A DNA stretch of 37,000 nt from a virus. A program made the translations under genes and the position numbers. The notes under the pieces were generated by a model that worked only from the letters and a program-made list of their open reading frames with translations, did no database searches and was not told the DNA's origin. The stretch lies in IMG/VR virus record IMGVR_UViG_3300034375_006542, positions 1 to 37,000 of that record. One strand, written 5' to 3'. Positions within the stretch are counted from its first letter, which is position 1. Each line of letters starts with the position of its first letter. Shown here piece by piece: positions 7,676-14,657 of this stretch.

Positions 7676-7921
7676 TTAAACTCCTGACTTTGGTCCGCAA
7701 GTTATATCTACTACAACTGGGATCATTTGACCATTGATTTTTCTACGACCATAGAACATAACAGGTCTTAGATTTACACTTTTACAATCTTCAATTGCGT
7801 TTATAACTTCTTGCCGATCCATGATGTTCATCTCCTCCTCGACAATTAGCTTTGTATTGGGAGTGCCACTACTACAAGCAGAAAGCACCCCAACAGAGAT
7901 TAGAGCCAGAACTCTAATCAT
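7676..7921 (-). CDS. Predicted small lipoprotein (81 aa) with a possible internal start
   Basis: From ATG 7921 the protein begins MIRVLALISVGVLSACSSG, a short signal peptide with lipobox LSAC (Cys16) followed by Ser. That is a bacterial type II signal with an outer-membrane-favouring +2 residue. Phage lipoproteins of this size can block superinfection at the cell surface; that role is inference. AGGA sits nine bases upstream, and the start overlaps the 183-aa gene by 8 bases. Inside the gene, GAGGAGGAG (7832-7840) sits nine bases before a second in-frame ATG (7822), which would give a 48-aa soluble form, MDRQEVINAIEDCKS and onward. A longer frame up to 8029 is a shadow. Confidence 0.7.
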   Translation of the reverse strand: MIRVLALISVGVLSACSSGTPNTKLIVEEEMNIMDRQEVINAIEDCKSVNLRPVMFYGRRKINGQMIPVVVDITCGPKSGV

Positions 7922-8465
7922 TAAACTTATCCTCAACAAGAACATAACCTTTATCAAGATCCCAAGCAAGGTCTTGTCTGCGACCTCCGAGAGCAATATA
8001 CTCTTCATAAGGAATATCCCCACTGGCATTAATAAGTATGCCCATTGAATGAAAACCTTTAGTTGCTTCTCTTCTAGGATTCTCAGTTACATTACACCGA
8101 ATCATCTTACCAGCAAATCTGCCTTTAGTAGTTTCTTGTGACGCAACTTTTTTAGGTTTTGATGGAACAGAGTCTGAGACTAGCTTTTCATCCATTCCTG
8201 GAGTCCAACCTTTTTCAGGAGCAATTGAAAGTAATTTAGAAAATATTCTTTTGGCACCAGTTATTTTATCTGGAAACTTTTTAGTTTGATCGCCACTAAG
8301 ATTATTAAAGATGTTAACTAATTTTTGAAGAGTTGTATTATCATTATTAGCTAATTCTGTAGGAGTGCTGGCAACAATGAAACCATTGCCATAACTTTGA
8401 GTTTGCTTCCTTGAAGCAAAAGATTTAGTCTTATAAGTTTTATTATCAAATATATATATAGTCAT
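7914..8465 (-). CDS. Unknown protein with DUF3489-like segment (183 aa)
   Basis: Starts MTIYIFDNKTYKTKSFASRK, then FIVASTPTELANN. The middle LQKLVNIFNNLSGDQTKKF plus DKITGAKRIFSKLL resembles DUF3489 proteins, which carry a short helical unit with a VKKF-D-xxA-xRI pattern. The C-terminal part ends GYVLVEDKFND. The function of that family is not established. The start has AGAAAGGAAATAAA, and an 11-bp hairpin lies just upstream. It is the first gene after the helicase and probably has its own promoter (8513-8541). Confidence 0.7.
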   Translation of the reverse strand: MTIYIFDNKTYKTKSFASRKQTQSYGNGFIVASTPTELANNDNTTLQKLVNIFNNLSGDQTKKFPDKITGAKRIFSKLLSIAPEKGWTPGMDEKLVSDSVPSKPKKVASQETTKGRFAGKMIRCNVTENPRREATKGFHSMGILINASGDIPYEEYIALGGRRQDLAWDLDKGYVLVEDKFND

Positions 8466-8482
8466 TTTATTTCCTTTCTAAA

Positions 8483-8507
8483 TATAAGCCGAACAATTCA
8501 GCTTATA
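8483..8507 (-). other. Leader hairpin upstream of the 183-aa gene
   Basis: In the leftward transcript the arms UAUAAGCUGAA and UUCGGCUUAUA pair over 11 bp (one G-U) around a 3-base UUG loop. It is placed between the candidate promoter and the ribosome site, with no T-tract after it. So it is more likely a leader structure than a terminator. Confidence 0.5.
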
Positions 8508-8512
8508 AATAT

Positions 8513-8541
8513 GTTATCTCTCTTTTCAATACAAAAGTAAA
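8513..8541 (-). promoter_or_regulatory. Candidate sigma70-type promoter (leftward)
   Basis: On the minus strand TTTACT (8536-8541) and GATAAC (8513-8518) are separated by 17 bases. The -35 hexamer is the same as in the plus-strand candidate at 14601. The matches are modest. The place, between helicase and the next leftward gene set, is suitable. Confidence 0.35.
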
Positions 8542-8549
8542 GCAAAAAA

Positions 8550-8568
8550 GAAACTTTTTTTTAATTCA
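8550..8568 (-). repeat. 19-bp element downstream of the helicase gene (copy 2)
   Basis: Identical to positions 1-19. In the leftward direction the element and its flank read an A8 tract, GTTTC and then TTTTTT, able to form a weak A/T hairpin. It starts 12 bases after the helicase stop codon. Confidence 0.6.
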
Positions 8569-8580
8569 GCTTTTTCAACA

Positions 8581-10044
8581 CTATACTTCAAAGTATCGAA
8601 GACCTCTAGGTCTGACCAAAAATAAGTTTTGTTTTGTTCTAGTCAAAGCAACATACCAAACTCTGTTTTCCTCATCCCCACCTAAATTTTCCCAAGATAA
8701 CTTTCCCATATCTGTTAATAGCACTAGGTTATCTGCTTCACCACCTTTTGATTGATGAATTGTAGATATAGTTATTCTTGGTTTGCTACTAAATTTTTCT
8801 CCATTCCTTAAACATGATCTTAAATATTCTCTCTCGTCTGGTGCTATACCTTTTAAAACTTTCATCCAATCATACTGTTTTGCGTCAGATGGCAGACCAA
8901 TATCGTTAATAAAATATTTTTCTAGCTTCTCAATTTTAACTTTAAATCCTAAAAAGTTTATAATATTTTTTGCTTCATGATTTGATATTGATTCGCCTTT
9001 TCTCATTTTCTCCCAACTTATTATAGCACGAGTTTCTTCGCTGTCAAGAGAACTTTTACCATATATGTTGTAAGCAAATCCCTGCTGGCGAACTGCTTGT
9101 TTGTATCTATTTAATAAATATTTACTCCTGCTTAAAAGCATCCATGTTCCTTCAGCAGAAAAATCTATGTCTTGTTCACTTACTACATATTCTACTGAAC
9201 CTTTTTCATCTCTTGGTTGCCACTCTTTTGGATACCTATTTTTTATTCTTTTTACAACATCTCCAGCAAGACTATGAACTGATGATGGTATTCTATAACT
9301 TTTTGGCAATATTCTTTTTTTACCTTTTAAACTCAAAAATTTAGTTATATCTGCCCCAGCCCAACCAAATATGGCTTGATCATCATCCCCAGCTATATAA
9401 ACCTCACTGGCAGACAAACTTGCTCTTATAGCCATTTTATATTGTAAAGAAGATAAATCTTGTGCTTCATCTATTATACAAATATCTATTGGTAAAGTTG
9501 ATTCATAACTTTCAAGCATATCTGTAAAATCATATAAACCATTTTCTTTTTTATACTTCATTAATGAATGGTGGTATTGTTTCACTGCATGTAAAGTCAA
9601 ATCATTTACTTGTGTAATATTATATTGGTCTTCAATTGTACGAATGCCTACTCTGGCCAGAGACTCAAGTCTTGAACATTTATCCCCAAGACCATCGCCA
9701 GTGTGTAAACCTAAATCCTCATCATATATTCCTCTAAACTCAACACCGAGAGCTTTGCCAAATTTACGATAATGAGTGTTAGTCATAACTTCATCTCTTT
9801 GCATTCCTAATTGTTTAAAAGCAAGTGAATGCAAAGTTCTAAAATATGGAAATCTATTTTCATCAAAGTTAAACTGAACCATTGCTCTTTCTTGTGCTTC
9901 GTATGCAGCTTTACGAGTAAAAGCAAGATATGCTATTCTTTCTGGTGGTATACCACGACCAATAGCAGATTGGACTATATTTAGTAATGTTGTTGTCTTT
10001 CCTGTTCCTGGAGGACCAAGTATTAGTTCAACATGCCTAGTCAT
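8581..10044 (-). CDS. UvrD/Rep-like superfamily 1 DNA helicase
   Basis: 487 aa. All SF1A motifs are visible: Walker A GPPGTGKTT (residues 10-18), Ia YLAFTRKAAYEA, II DICIIDEAQD, III IAGDDDQAIFGWAGAD, V TIHQSKGGEADN, VI VWYVALTRTKQNLFL. It should unwind DNA 3'-5' with ATP. It is shorter than UvrD (about 720 aa), as is usual for phage members. No DnaB-type ring helicase is visible in the window, so this may be the only replication helicase. The ATG at 10044 overlaps the zinc ribbon gene stop (ATGACTAG); four extra N-terminal residues are possible. Confidence 0.93.
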   Translation of the reverse strand: MTRHVELILGPPGTGKTTTLLNIVQSAIGRGIPPERIAYLAFTRKAAYEAQERAMVQFNFDENRFPYFRTLHSLAFKQLGMQRDEVMTNTHYRKFGKALGVEFRGIYDEDLGLHTGDGLGDKCSRLESLARVGIRTIEDQYNITQVNDLTLHAVKQYHHSLMKYKKENGLYDFTDMLESYESTLPIDICIIDEAQDLSSLQYKMAIRASLSASEVYIAGDDDQAIFGWAGADITKFLSLKGKKRILPKSYRIPSSVHSLAGDVVKRIKNRYPKEWQPRDEKGSVEYVVSEQDIDFSAEGTWMLLSRSKYLLNRYKQAVRQQGFAYNIYGKSSLDSEETRAIISWEKMRKGESISNHEAKNIINFLGFKVKIEKLEKYFINDIGLPSDAKQYDWMKVLKGIAPDEREYLRSCLRNGEKFSSKPRITISTIHQSKGGEADNLVLLTDMGKLSWENLGGDEENRVWYVALTRTKQNLFLVRPRGLRYFEV

Positions 10045-10324
10045 CAAACTCACCATTCATGTACATCTTTTCAAGCTCCTCATCACTTAAATTTTTAAAA
10101 GTTTTTGGATTTAATTTAGTTTTATTTTTCTTTTCAATTACTTTTAAGTTTGGGATCTTCGCTTCAATTGGAATTTCATTTGTCCTAAATATATGTTTAC
10201 AGACTAAACATACTCTTTTCCTTTTAATAGTTGATGTTCCTGCAAATTCACCTTTTTGTTGGTAAATAATCAAACGACTATCTTCAACACTTGTTTTGCC
10301 AGTCTTGCATTTTACACATAGCAT
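10037..10324 (-). CDS. NrdR-like zinc ribbon protein without ATP cone
   Basis: 95 aa. Cys3-x2-Cys6 and Cys39-x2-Cys42 frame a zinc ribbon. The surrounding text VEDSRL and IKRKRVCLVCKHIFRTNE strongly recalls the DNA-binding ribbon of NrdR, the ribonucleotide reductase repressor. The ATP-cone that normally follows is absent and is replaced by a lysine-rich linker and an acidic tail. It probably binds DNA. Whether it controls nrd genes or serves the neighbouring primase and helicase is open. The start TGATG overlaps the primase stop. Confidence 0.8.
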   Translation of the reverse strand: MLCVKCKTGKTSVEDSRLIIYQQKGEFAGTSTIKRKRVCLVCKHIFRTNEIPIEAKIPNLKVIEKKNKTKLNPKTFKNLSDEELEKMYMNGEFDD

Positions 10325-11859
10325 CAAAAGTCCTCCTCAACACTTGATGGTATCGTTAAGTCTTCATCGTCATAAAAGTCTGGCGATGGCACTGACCATA
10401 CTTTAACTGGCTTTGATTTAATTCTAAATGCTTTTCTATCACCACCCAAGTTCCTTAACCAAGACCACACTTGATGTTGAGATGGATATCTAAATCTTCT
10501 TGCTTCAAGAAATATAAATAAATCTTCTGACCTAAAATAAACTTTGCCCTCGTCAGAACTATGCCATGGCTTGCCATTCATTATCTCATCTTTTTGACGT
10601 GCTTGTACTTTTCCAGTAACAAATAAATCGAGAATCTTTTCAAACTGACCTTGAGGACTAGCATCGTCTGGATCTTGTACAACTTCAACTGTGCTTAGTA
10701 ATTCATTTATCCTTTGCTCCCATCTTTGTGCAGGCATAGTGCTTGGGCACTTATTTAATTTTTCTACACATATCTTTTGTAACTGTTTCTGATCAAGTAA
10801 TTGTTGAGTTGTTATTTCTATTCTTTCTCCTTGCATTTCAATATACCATCTTACTGATGATCTATTTTCAGTTTCATATTTAGTTATGGCATCAACCTCA
10901 ATGGATGCTCCACCACCACCTATGCTCCCAACTCCATAGTCTCTTTTCATACATTTAGACTTTTCACAATAGTTACATATTGGTGTTTGTTTACAAGTAT
11001 ATGCATAATCTTTTTTGCTGACTGCTTTAACAAGACCATTTACCTCTGATGCAGGCAATGGTTCAGATACATGCTCATAATTAAACTTCATTAAATCTTC
11101 TTGCCAATCGTCTGGATTCTTTTTGCGATAATACACACCAACATTAAATAGTGATATATTGCGACCACCTTCAGGAAAACCCATCGTCAGTATGTGTTGT
11201 AAACACGGAGGACCATCATTAAATGTTTCAACTAGCTTTGGTGTATATGATTCTAATTTTTCAAATGTTGTTCTTTTCTTTTCAGCCAGATTAATAAATT
11301 CAGATAAATTTAATTTTTTGCCTTTGTGTATTGCATGCCTTTCACTTTTATCCCCATCCCAATAGCAAAGATTAATCCAGTTTCCTCTATCACGTTCATT
11401 GGCTCTGCTAATTTGCTTTGGGAATATTTCTGCACCACCATAACCTAATTGTGCGGCAAACTCGTTTAACTTACTTACCATATCAATTGCAGCAATTGCA
11501 GGTTCACAGAATAAATATAAATGAGCACCACCAGATTTACTTCTGCAGAGTACAAGTGGTGTATCTCTAATTTTCTTTTCAAGACTCTCAAGAGATTCAT
11601 TTAACTTTACATCGCCACGAATATCTACATCAACCACTCCAAAATTACATGAGTTGTTTTGCTTCAGCATTATTATGCCAAGAATATATTCGCCACCTCT
11701 TAAATGTTCTTCAAAGTTTTTTTGACTTGCTGGTTCGCTCATCGTAATCGCACGACCAGACATTTTACCATCTGCTTCTTCTTTTTGAACTCTGTATTGG
11801 CCATGAGCATATTCATAGCCATTAAATAATTTCATAAATCTTTTTGTAAGGTCAGACAT
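10324..11859 (-). CDS. Archaeo-eukaryotic primase, TOTE conflict system type
   Basis: 511 aa. AEP motif I is FGVVDVDIRG (Asp77, Asp79), motif II is SKSGGAHLYLF (Ser109, His113), and GGAEIFPKQ (residues 141-149) is typical of TOTE-type primases. A helical region GGRNISLFNVGVYYRK follows, then a zinc cluster Cys289, Cys295, Cys298, Cys303. The C-terminal 200 residues are unassigned and may be a winged-helix DNA-binding part. It should make primers and may also polymerise DNA. ATG 11859 has the site AGAAAGGAAATAT; an upstream ATG at 11907 lies inside the structured leader and is rejected. It is co-directional and overlapping with the zinc ribbon and helicase genes. Confidence 0.88.
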   Translation of the reverse strand: MSDLTKRFMKLFNGYEYAHGQYRVQKEEADGKMSGRAITMSEPASQKNFEEHLRGGEYILGIIMLKQNNSCNFGVVDVDIRGDVKLNESLESLEKKIRDTPLVLCRSKSGGAHLYLFCEPAIAAIDMVSKLNEFAAQLGYGGAEIFPKQISRANERDRGNWINLCYWDGDKSERHAIHKGKKLNLSEFINLAEKKRTTFEKLESYTPKLVETFNDGPPCLQHILTMGFPEGGRNISLFNVGVYYRKKNPDDWQEDLMKFNYEHVSEPLPASEVNGLVKAVSKKDYAYTCKQTPICNYCEKSKCMKRDYGVGSIGGGGASIEVDAITKYETENRSSVRWYIEMQGERIEITTQQLLDQKQLQKICVEKLNKCPSTMPAQRWEQRINELLSTVEVVQDPDDASPQGQFEKILDLFVTGKVQARQKDEIMNGKPWHSSDEGKVYFRSEDLFIFLEARRFRYPSQHQVWSWLRNLGGDRKAFRIKSKPVKVWSVPSPDFYDDEDLTIPSSVEEDF

Positions 11860-11862
11860 ATA

Positions 11863-11872
11863 TTTCCTTTCT
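11863..11872 (-). promoter_or_regulatory. Extended ribosome site deciding the primase start
   Basis: AGAAAGGAAA on the minus strand ends three bases before ATG 11859. It is a copy of the early-gene ribosome site and shows that translation begins after the structured leader. Confidence 0.7.
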
Positions 11873-11880
11873 GAAAAGAC

Positions 11881-11947
11881 GTGAGCCACTGTAAGAGTTA
11901 AGCCCACTAAACCCCAAAAAAACTTAACTCTTGGGGGAGTGGCTCAC
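11881..11947 (-). other. Long nested inverted repeat in the primase leader
   Basis: The outer arms GTGAGCCACT and AGTGGCTCAC (11881-11890, 11938-11947) and inner arms AAGAGTTAAG and CTTAACTCTT (11893-11902, 11923-11932) are perfect 10-bp pairs, separated by a 2-base versus 5-base internal loop. In the leftward RNA the internal loop is CCCCC and the apical loop holds UUGGGG, so CCCCAA can pair with UUGGGG as an alternative stem or pseudoknot. It is placed 8 bases before the ribosome site of the primase. It could be an attenuator, a ligand- or protein-binding leader, an RNA processing site or a replication origin structure. Confidence 0.85.
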
Positions 11948-11949
11948 TG

Positions 11950-11972
11950 TTAGTCTGGATTAAGCAGACTAA
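11950..11972 (-). other. Hairpin abutting the stop of the upstream gene
   Basis: TTAGTCTG and CAGACTAA form an 8-bp stem around the 7-base loop GATTAAG (plus-strand reading). It touches the TAA of the 266-aa gene and stands right before the larger nested repeat. No T-tract follows. TGTTAGTCTG and CAGACT are repeated in the hairpin at 14493-14543. Confidence 0.7.
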
Positions 11973-12773
11973 TTAGAATGAATCTTCTTCAGAAGATGTC
12001 TCAGTTTCTGGAGATACTTTAACATCACCTTCAGCAATTTTCTTTTTAAAAGATCTTGCTTCAAGATAAAGTTGTGTACCATTCTCAAGGTTATCTATTA
12101 CACCACCAGACTTGGCATCGTATAACATTTCAATCTCCCAATTGAACCATGAACCATCATCGTTACTTTCTGGCACTGAGAATATTTTATAAGCAGTCCA
12201 AAACATTGCAGGATTAATCGTACCACTACCATTTGGATGAGGTATCTGTAAACGATTAATCATAGAGTTCCAACGACGAGATTTCTTTAATCCAGAACTT
12301 GCCATTGAAATAAGTGCTGGTGTATAACTACCATCCTCAGCTACAACATAAACAAAATACTCTGCAGAGCGAACCATTTCATTTCCCTCTGGTGTAAAAT
12401 ATTTTCCTTTTTCACTTTGAGTGCAATTATTTAATAATTCTGGTTTGTTACCATGATCAGCGACCAAACCTTTCCTATCAGCTTTCCACTCTATGAATGT
12501 TGTGCGATAACTTACTGGAACAACTGTAAGTCCAGCTTCACCATCATATGCTTTGTTTGATACAGAATCAAATATATGACCTGCCTCAGCACCTTCAACA
12601 TATTGCCCTTCTCTTTTATTTACTTGAGGGGATCCAGTCTGTAGAATCCTCAATCTTGGTATCATCATGTCATCATTTGACATATTGTGACCAGTTTCAG
12701 CATCTTCTAATAGTAAGCTGATATCAACTATATTGGAGCCTTGCTCCTTTTTCGCTACTTTATTATTTGCCAT
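11973..12773 (-). CDS. Putative single-stranded DNA-binding protein (inferred)
   Basis: 266 aa, soluble, with an acidic Ser/Glu-rich C-terminus (ETETSSEEDSF) such as ssDNA-binding proteins often carry. The core has MMIPRLRILQTGSPQV, VVPVSYRTTFIEW and ending region LYLEARSFKKK. Proteins with this layout occur in replication modules of many phages and are usually called hypothetical or ssDNA-binding. The role is inferred from that tail and from position directly upstream of the primase. The ribosome site is AAAGGATAAATATC before ATG 12773. Confidence 0.6.
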   Translation of the reverse strand: MANNKVAKKEQGSNIVDISLLLEDAETGHNMSNDDMMIPRLRILQTGSPQVNKREGQYVEGAEAGHIFDSVSNKAYDGEAGLTVVPVSYRTTFIEWKADRKGLVADHGNKPELLNNCTQSEKGKYFTPEGNEMVRSAEYFVYVVAEDGSYTPALISMASSGLKKSRRWNSMINRLQIPHPNGSGTINPAMFWTAYKIFSVPESNDDGSWFNWEIEMLYDAKSGGVIDNLENGTQLYLEARSFKKKIAEGDVKVSPETETSSEEDSF

Positions 12774-12778
12774 GATAT

Positions 12779-13366
12779 TTATCCTTTCCTAATCTTGGCT
12801 CTGCGACCTTCATAAATTTTAAAAAGATCGCGAGGGATGTTCTGTCCATTATCTATTTTTTCTTTAATAAAAGAATTAATAGTTGCTGGGTGAACACCTA
12901 TTGCACGTTTGTAATGAAGTGATCTGTTTTTAAGTTCTTGAGTGAACTCATTGCACAAAGCATCTTCATCACGACCAAATTGAACCTCAACATTGCTCTT
13001 AATTAATTCCGCACCACCATTAGTACGCAACCATTCAAAACACTGCTGTTGCCTAATTTCAAGTTCTGCCTTGTCATCGCCTTTGGCTCTTATAATAGAG
13101 CTTTGTGATGGGACAGAAGCTGAAACAACATCTTCAACTTTAACCTTAGCACCATTGTTAAGAGTAAAGTCTTTCATGTTCAATTCTTGCATTAGATCAG
13201 GCAAGTCTTGATTAGCCAACTTATTGAGATCCTGCTTTTTGTGCTTCAATGACAATTCAATTATTGAAATCTCTTCTTCAAGATCAAACATTTGTTGTGC
13301 CATATCAGCGATTGCACCTAGTTCATTTGATGCAGGTGCTACATCGTCAAGCAGATTTATACTCAT
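12779..13366 (-). CDS. Conserved phage protein with N-terminal coiled coil (195 aa)
   Basis: Residues about 20-65 form a strong heptad-like helix (MFDLEEEISIIELSLKHKKQ). Then comes KDFTLNNGAKVKVEDVVSAS and a C-terminal basic region with a helix after VHPATINSFIKEK. Proteins with a DLPDLMQELNM-like segment are common in phage replication modules with no proven role. It sits upstream of the possible ssDNA-binding gene, with a 5-base gap. The start has AGAAAGGAAAAAG. Confidence 0.7.
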   Translation of the reverse strand: MSINLLDDVAPASNELGAIADMAQQMFDLEEEISIIELSLKHKKQDLNKLANQDLPDLMQELNMKDFTLNNGAKVKVEDVVSASVPSQSSIIRAKGDDKAELEIRQQQCFEWLRTNGGAELIKSNVEVQFGRDEDALCNEFTQELKNRSLHYKRAIGVHPATINSFIKEKIDNGQNIPRDLFKIYEGRRAKIRKG

Positions 13367-13730
13367 CTTTTTCCTTTCTTAATTCAAGAGCGACTGGCAT
13401 GTACCATCCTTTGCGTCTATCCCTTTCGCCCTCTTCCATATTTCGCTCCCATCGGAGCACTCTTACTGTGGATGCTTTTTCGCCAGCTATCATACAACAT
13501 ATCATAACAGCGATAGGATCTCCACCTCCTGGCCAAAGTAAATAATCCTCTGGACAGAAATCTTTCATTATTTGTCTTGCTTTATATATAGATGGTCCAG
13601 GAAGAAACTGTGGCTTATCATTAGCTTCAAATATTACTTCTAATGCTCCATATCTTGCAGCATCAGTAAGATCTGGAACCCATCCAAACTTATTTTTTAT
13701 TGGTCGATTGACCACATAAACTTTTGACAT
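13347..13730 (-). CDS. Conserved marine-phage protein of unknown function (127 aa)
   Basis: Opens MSKVYVVNRPIKNKFGWVPD. The centre has FLPGPSIYKARQIMKDFCPEDYLLWPGGGDPIAVMICCMIA, and the C-terminus is a charged tail. The LPGPS...WPGGGDP arrangement looks conserved and globular. It is the first gene after the strong promoter at 13772-13801, and overlaps the next gene by 20 bases. No catalytic motif seen. Confidence 0.72.
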   Translation of the reverse strand: MSKVYVVNRPIKNKFGWVPDLTDAARYGALEVIFEANDKPQFLPGPSIYKARQIMKDFCPEDYLLWPGGGDPIAVMICCMIAGEKASTVRVLRWERNMEEGERDRRKGWYMPVALELRKEKDEYKSA

Positions 13731-13771
13731 TCTAAAGTCCTTTCTCAGTATTTTTATTATTATGTCTTATT

Positions 13772-13801
13772 ATTATAGTAATTAAAAGAAGAATTTATCA
13801 A
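13772..13801 (-). promoter_or_regulatory. Near-consensus sigma70 promoter for the replication operon
   Basis: On the minus strand TTGATA (13796-13801) is followed by 18 bases and TATAAT (13772-13777): five of six and six of six consensus positions. It points leftward into the 127-aa gene and the replication genes beyond, with a leader of roughly 35 bases. It implies use of the host housekeeping RNA polymerase. Confidence 0.7.
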
Positions 13802-13810
13802 ATACTGTTG

Positions 13811-14167
13811 TTATGATAAATATTTCCCTATGTCCATAGTTTTTAATTTTTTGCCATGTATTTCTTTTAATCTTGCTAACTCTTCAACATATTGTTTTCT
13901 GGTCAATATCATGTATTCAACTTCACCATCTGGATATATAAACTCATACAATTTATTATTATGCATGTATTTATTTGCAACTGAATTGAATTGTTTTAAT
14001 AAATCTCTATTGCCATTAAATATTATTTTAGATTTAATATCGCCAGTGTAATTATCGCTCTCATGAATATAATCTCTAATGCTTATAAGATTTCTTATGT
14101 TTGTACTCTCACAAGAATCACGCAGTGAACCATCAACATCATAATTTTCTAATCTGTGCATCTTCAT
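13811..14167 (-). CDS. Unknown early protein (118 aa)
   Basis: Begins MKMHRLENYDVDGSLRDSCE, with mixed alpha/beta character, a FIYPDGEVEYMILTRKQYVEELARLKEI segment and a basic C-terminus. Start 14167 has GGAGG eight bases upstream; the start directly follows the previous stop (TAAATG). It is among the first leftward genes, so it may be an early host-takeover protein, but nothing in the sequence shows it. Confidence 0.65.
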   Translation of the reverse strand: MKMHRLENYDVDGSLRDSCESTNIRNLISIRDYIHESDNYTGDIKSKIIFNGNRDLLKQFNSVANKYMHNNKLYEFIYPDGEVEYMILTRKQYVEELARLKEIHGKKLKTMDIGKYLS

Positions 14168-14353
14168 TTATTTTTCCTCCATATATTTTTTTACTAAATG
14201 GCTTACAACATTTTGAAGACTTACATCAAATCCTGTTTTATCATATATAACTTTTTGTATTGTTTTAATATCACTAATTAATTGAGGATTACTTATCTGA
14301 ATCAGATCTCTATTCTTTTGTCTTTCAACATAATTATGTTTGCTTGTTGTCAT
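14168..14353 (-). CDS. Small unknown early protein (61 aa)
   Basis: MTTSKHNYVERQKNRDLIQ, then helices through FDVSLQNVVSHLVKKYMEEK. The basic N-terminus and two-helix pattern could be a ribbon-helix-helix or similar DNA-binding fold, but I cannot assign it. AGAAAGGAAATGCA precedes ATG 14353. It is the first leftward gene after the divergent control region, a usual place for a regulator. Confidence 0.6.
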   Translation of the reverse strand: MTTSKHNYVERQKNRDLIQISNPQLISDIKTIQKVIYDKTGFDVSLQNVVSHLVKKYMEEK

Positions 14354-14496
14354 TGCATTTCCTTTCTGAATAAATATTATTAACCTTATATCTTATATAG
14401 AAAGAAAATTAAAGAAAAAAATTTATTGTTTGAAATTTAGAGAATTGTGGGAACGTTGGTTTCGTCAGTGATTTTATTTAATTATAACATGATGTT

Positions 14497-14543
14497 AGTC
14501 TGCGTTTCCTATCTAATGGATTAAAGGAAACGTATCCCAGACT
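14497..14543 (+). other. Two-part hairpin in the control region
   Basis: AGTCTG pairs with CAGACT (6 bp) and CGTTTCCT with AGGAAACG (8 bp, 14503-14510 with 14525-14532). The apical loop has 14 bases, and the 5-base bulge TATCC (14533-14537) lies on the right side. It is not a tRNA. It may be an operator, an origin hairpin or a leader RNA. Confidence 0.7.
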
Positions 14544-14600
14544 CTGGTAACTATTTTTCTAAGTTGTTGTTTTCATTGAATATCTTTTTTACGAATATTG

Positions 14601-14629
14601 TTTACTTCCCTGTAAAAAAAAGATAAGAT
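14601..14629 (+). promoter_or_regulatory. Candidate rightward early promoter
   Basis: TTTACT (14601-14606), 17 bases, TAAGAT (14624-14629). Each hexamer matches the sigma70 consensus at four of six places. Expected transcription start is near 14636, about 22 bases before the first rightward gene. Confidence 0.5.
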
Positions 14630-14657
14630 ATCTGTATAAATTGAGAAAGGAATAAAA

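Larger units (their letters stand above)
14354..14657. promoter_or_regulatory. Divergent control region between early leftward and rightward genes
   Basis: 304 bases without a gene, very AT-rich. It carries the leftward leader of the 61-aa gene, a long hairpin (14497-14543), and a rightward promoter candidate (14601-14629). The 9-mer ATAAGATAT occurs facing outward on both sides: minus strand 14388-14396, plus strand 14623-14631. It may contain early promoters, operators and possibly the replication origin. Confidence 0.7.

Noticed and set aside
11860-11907. ATG 11907 as the primase start
   Set aside because: It would place the structured leader and the ribosome site inside the coding region; AGAAAGGAAA directly before ATG 11859 decides it.
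14440-14560. tRNA-like fold in the control region
   Set aside because: There is a good hairpin, but no cloverleaf, no T-loop sequence and no anticodon arm; no tRNA was seen elsewhere in the window.
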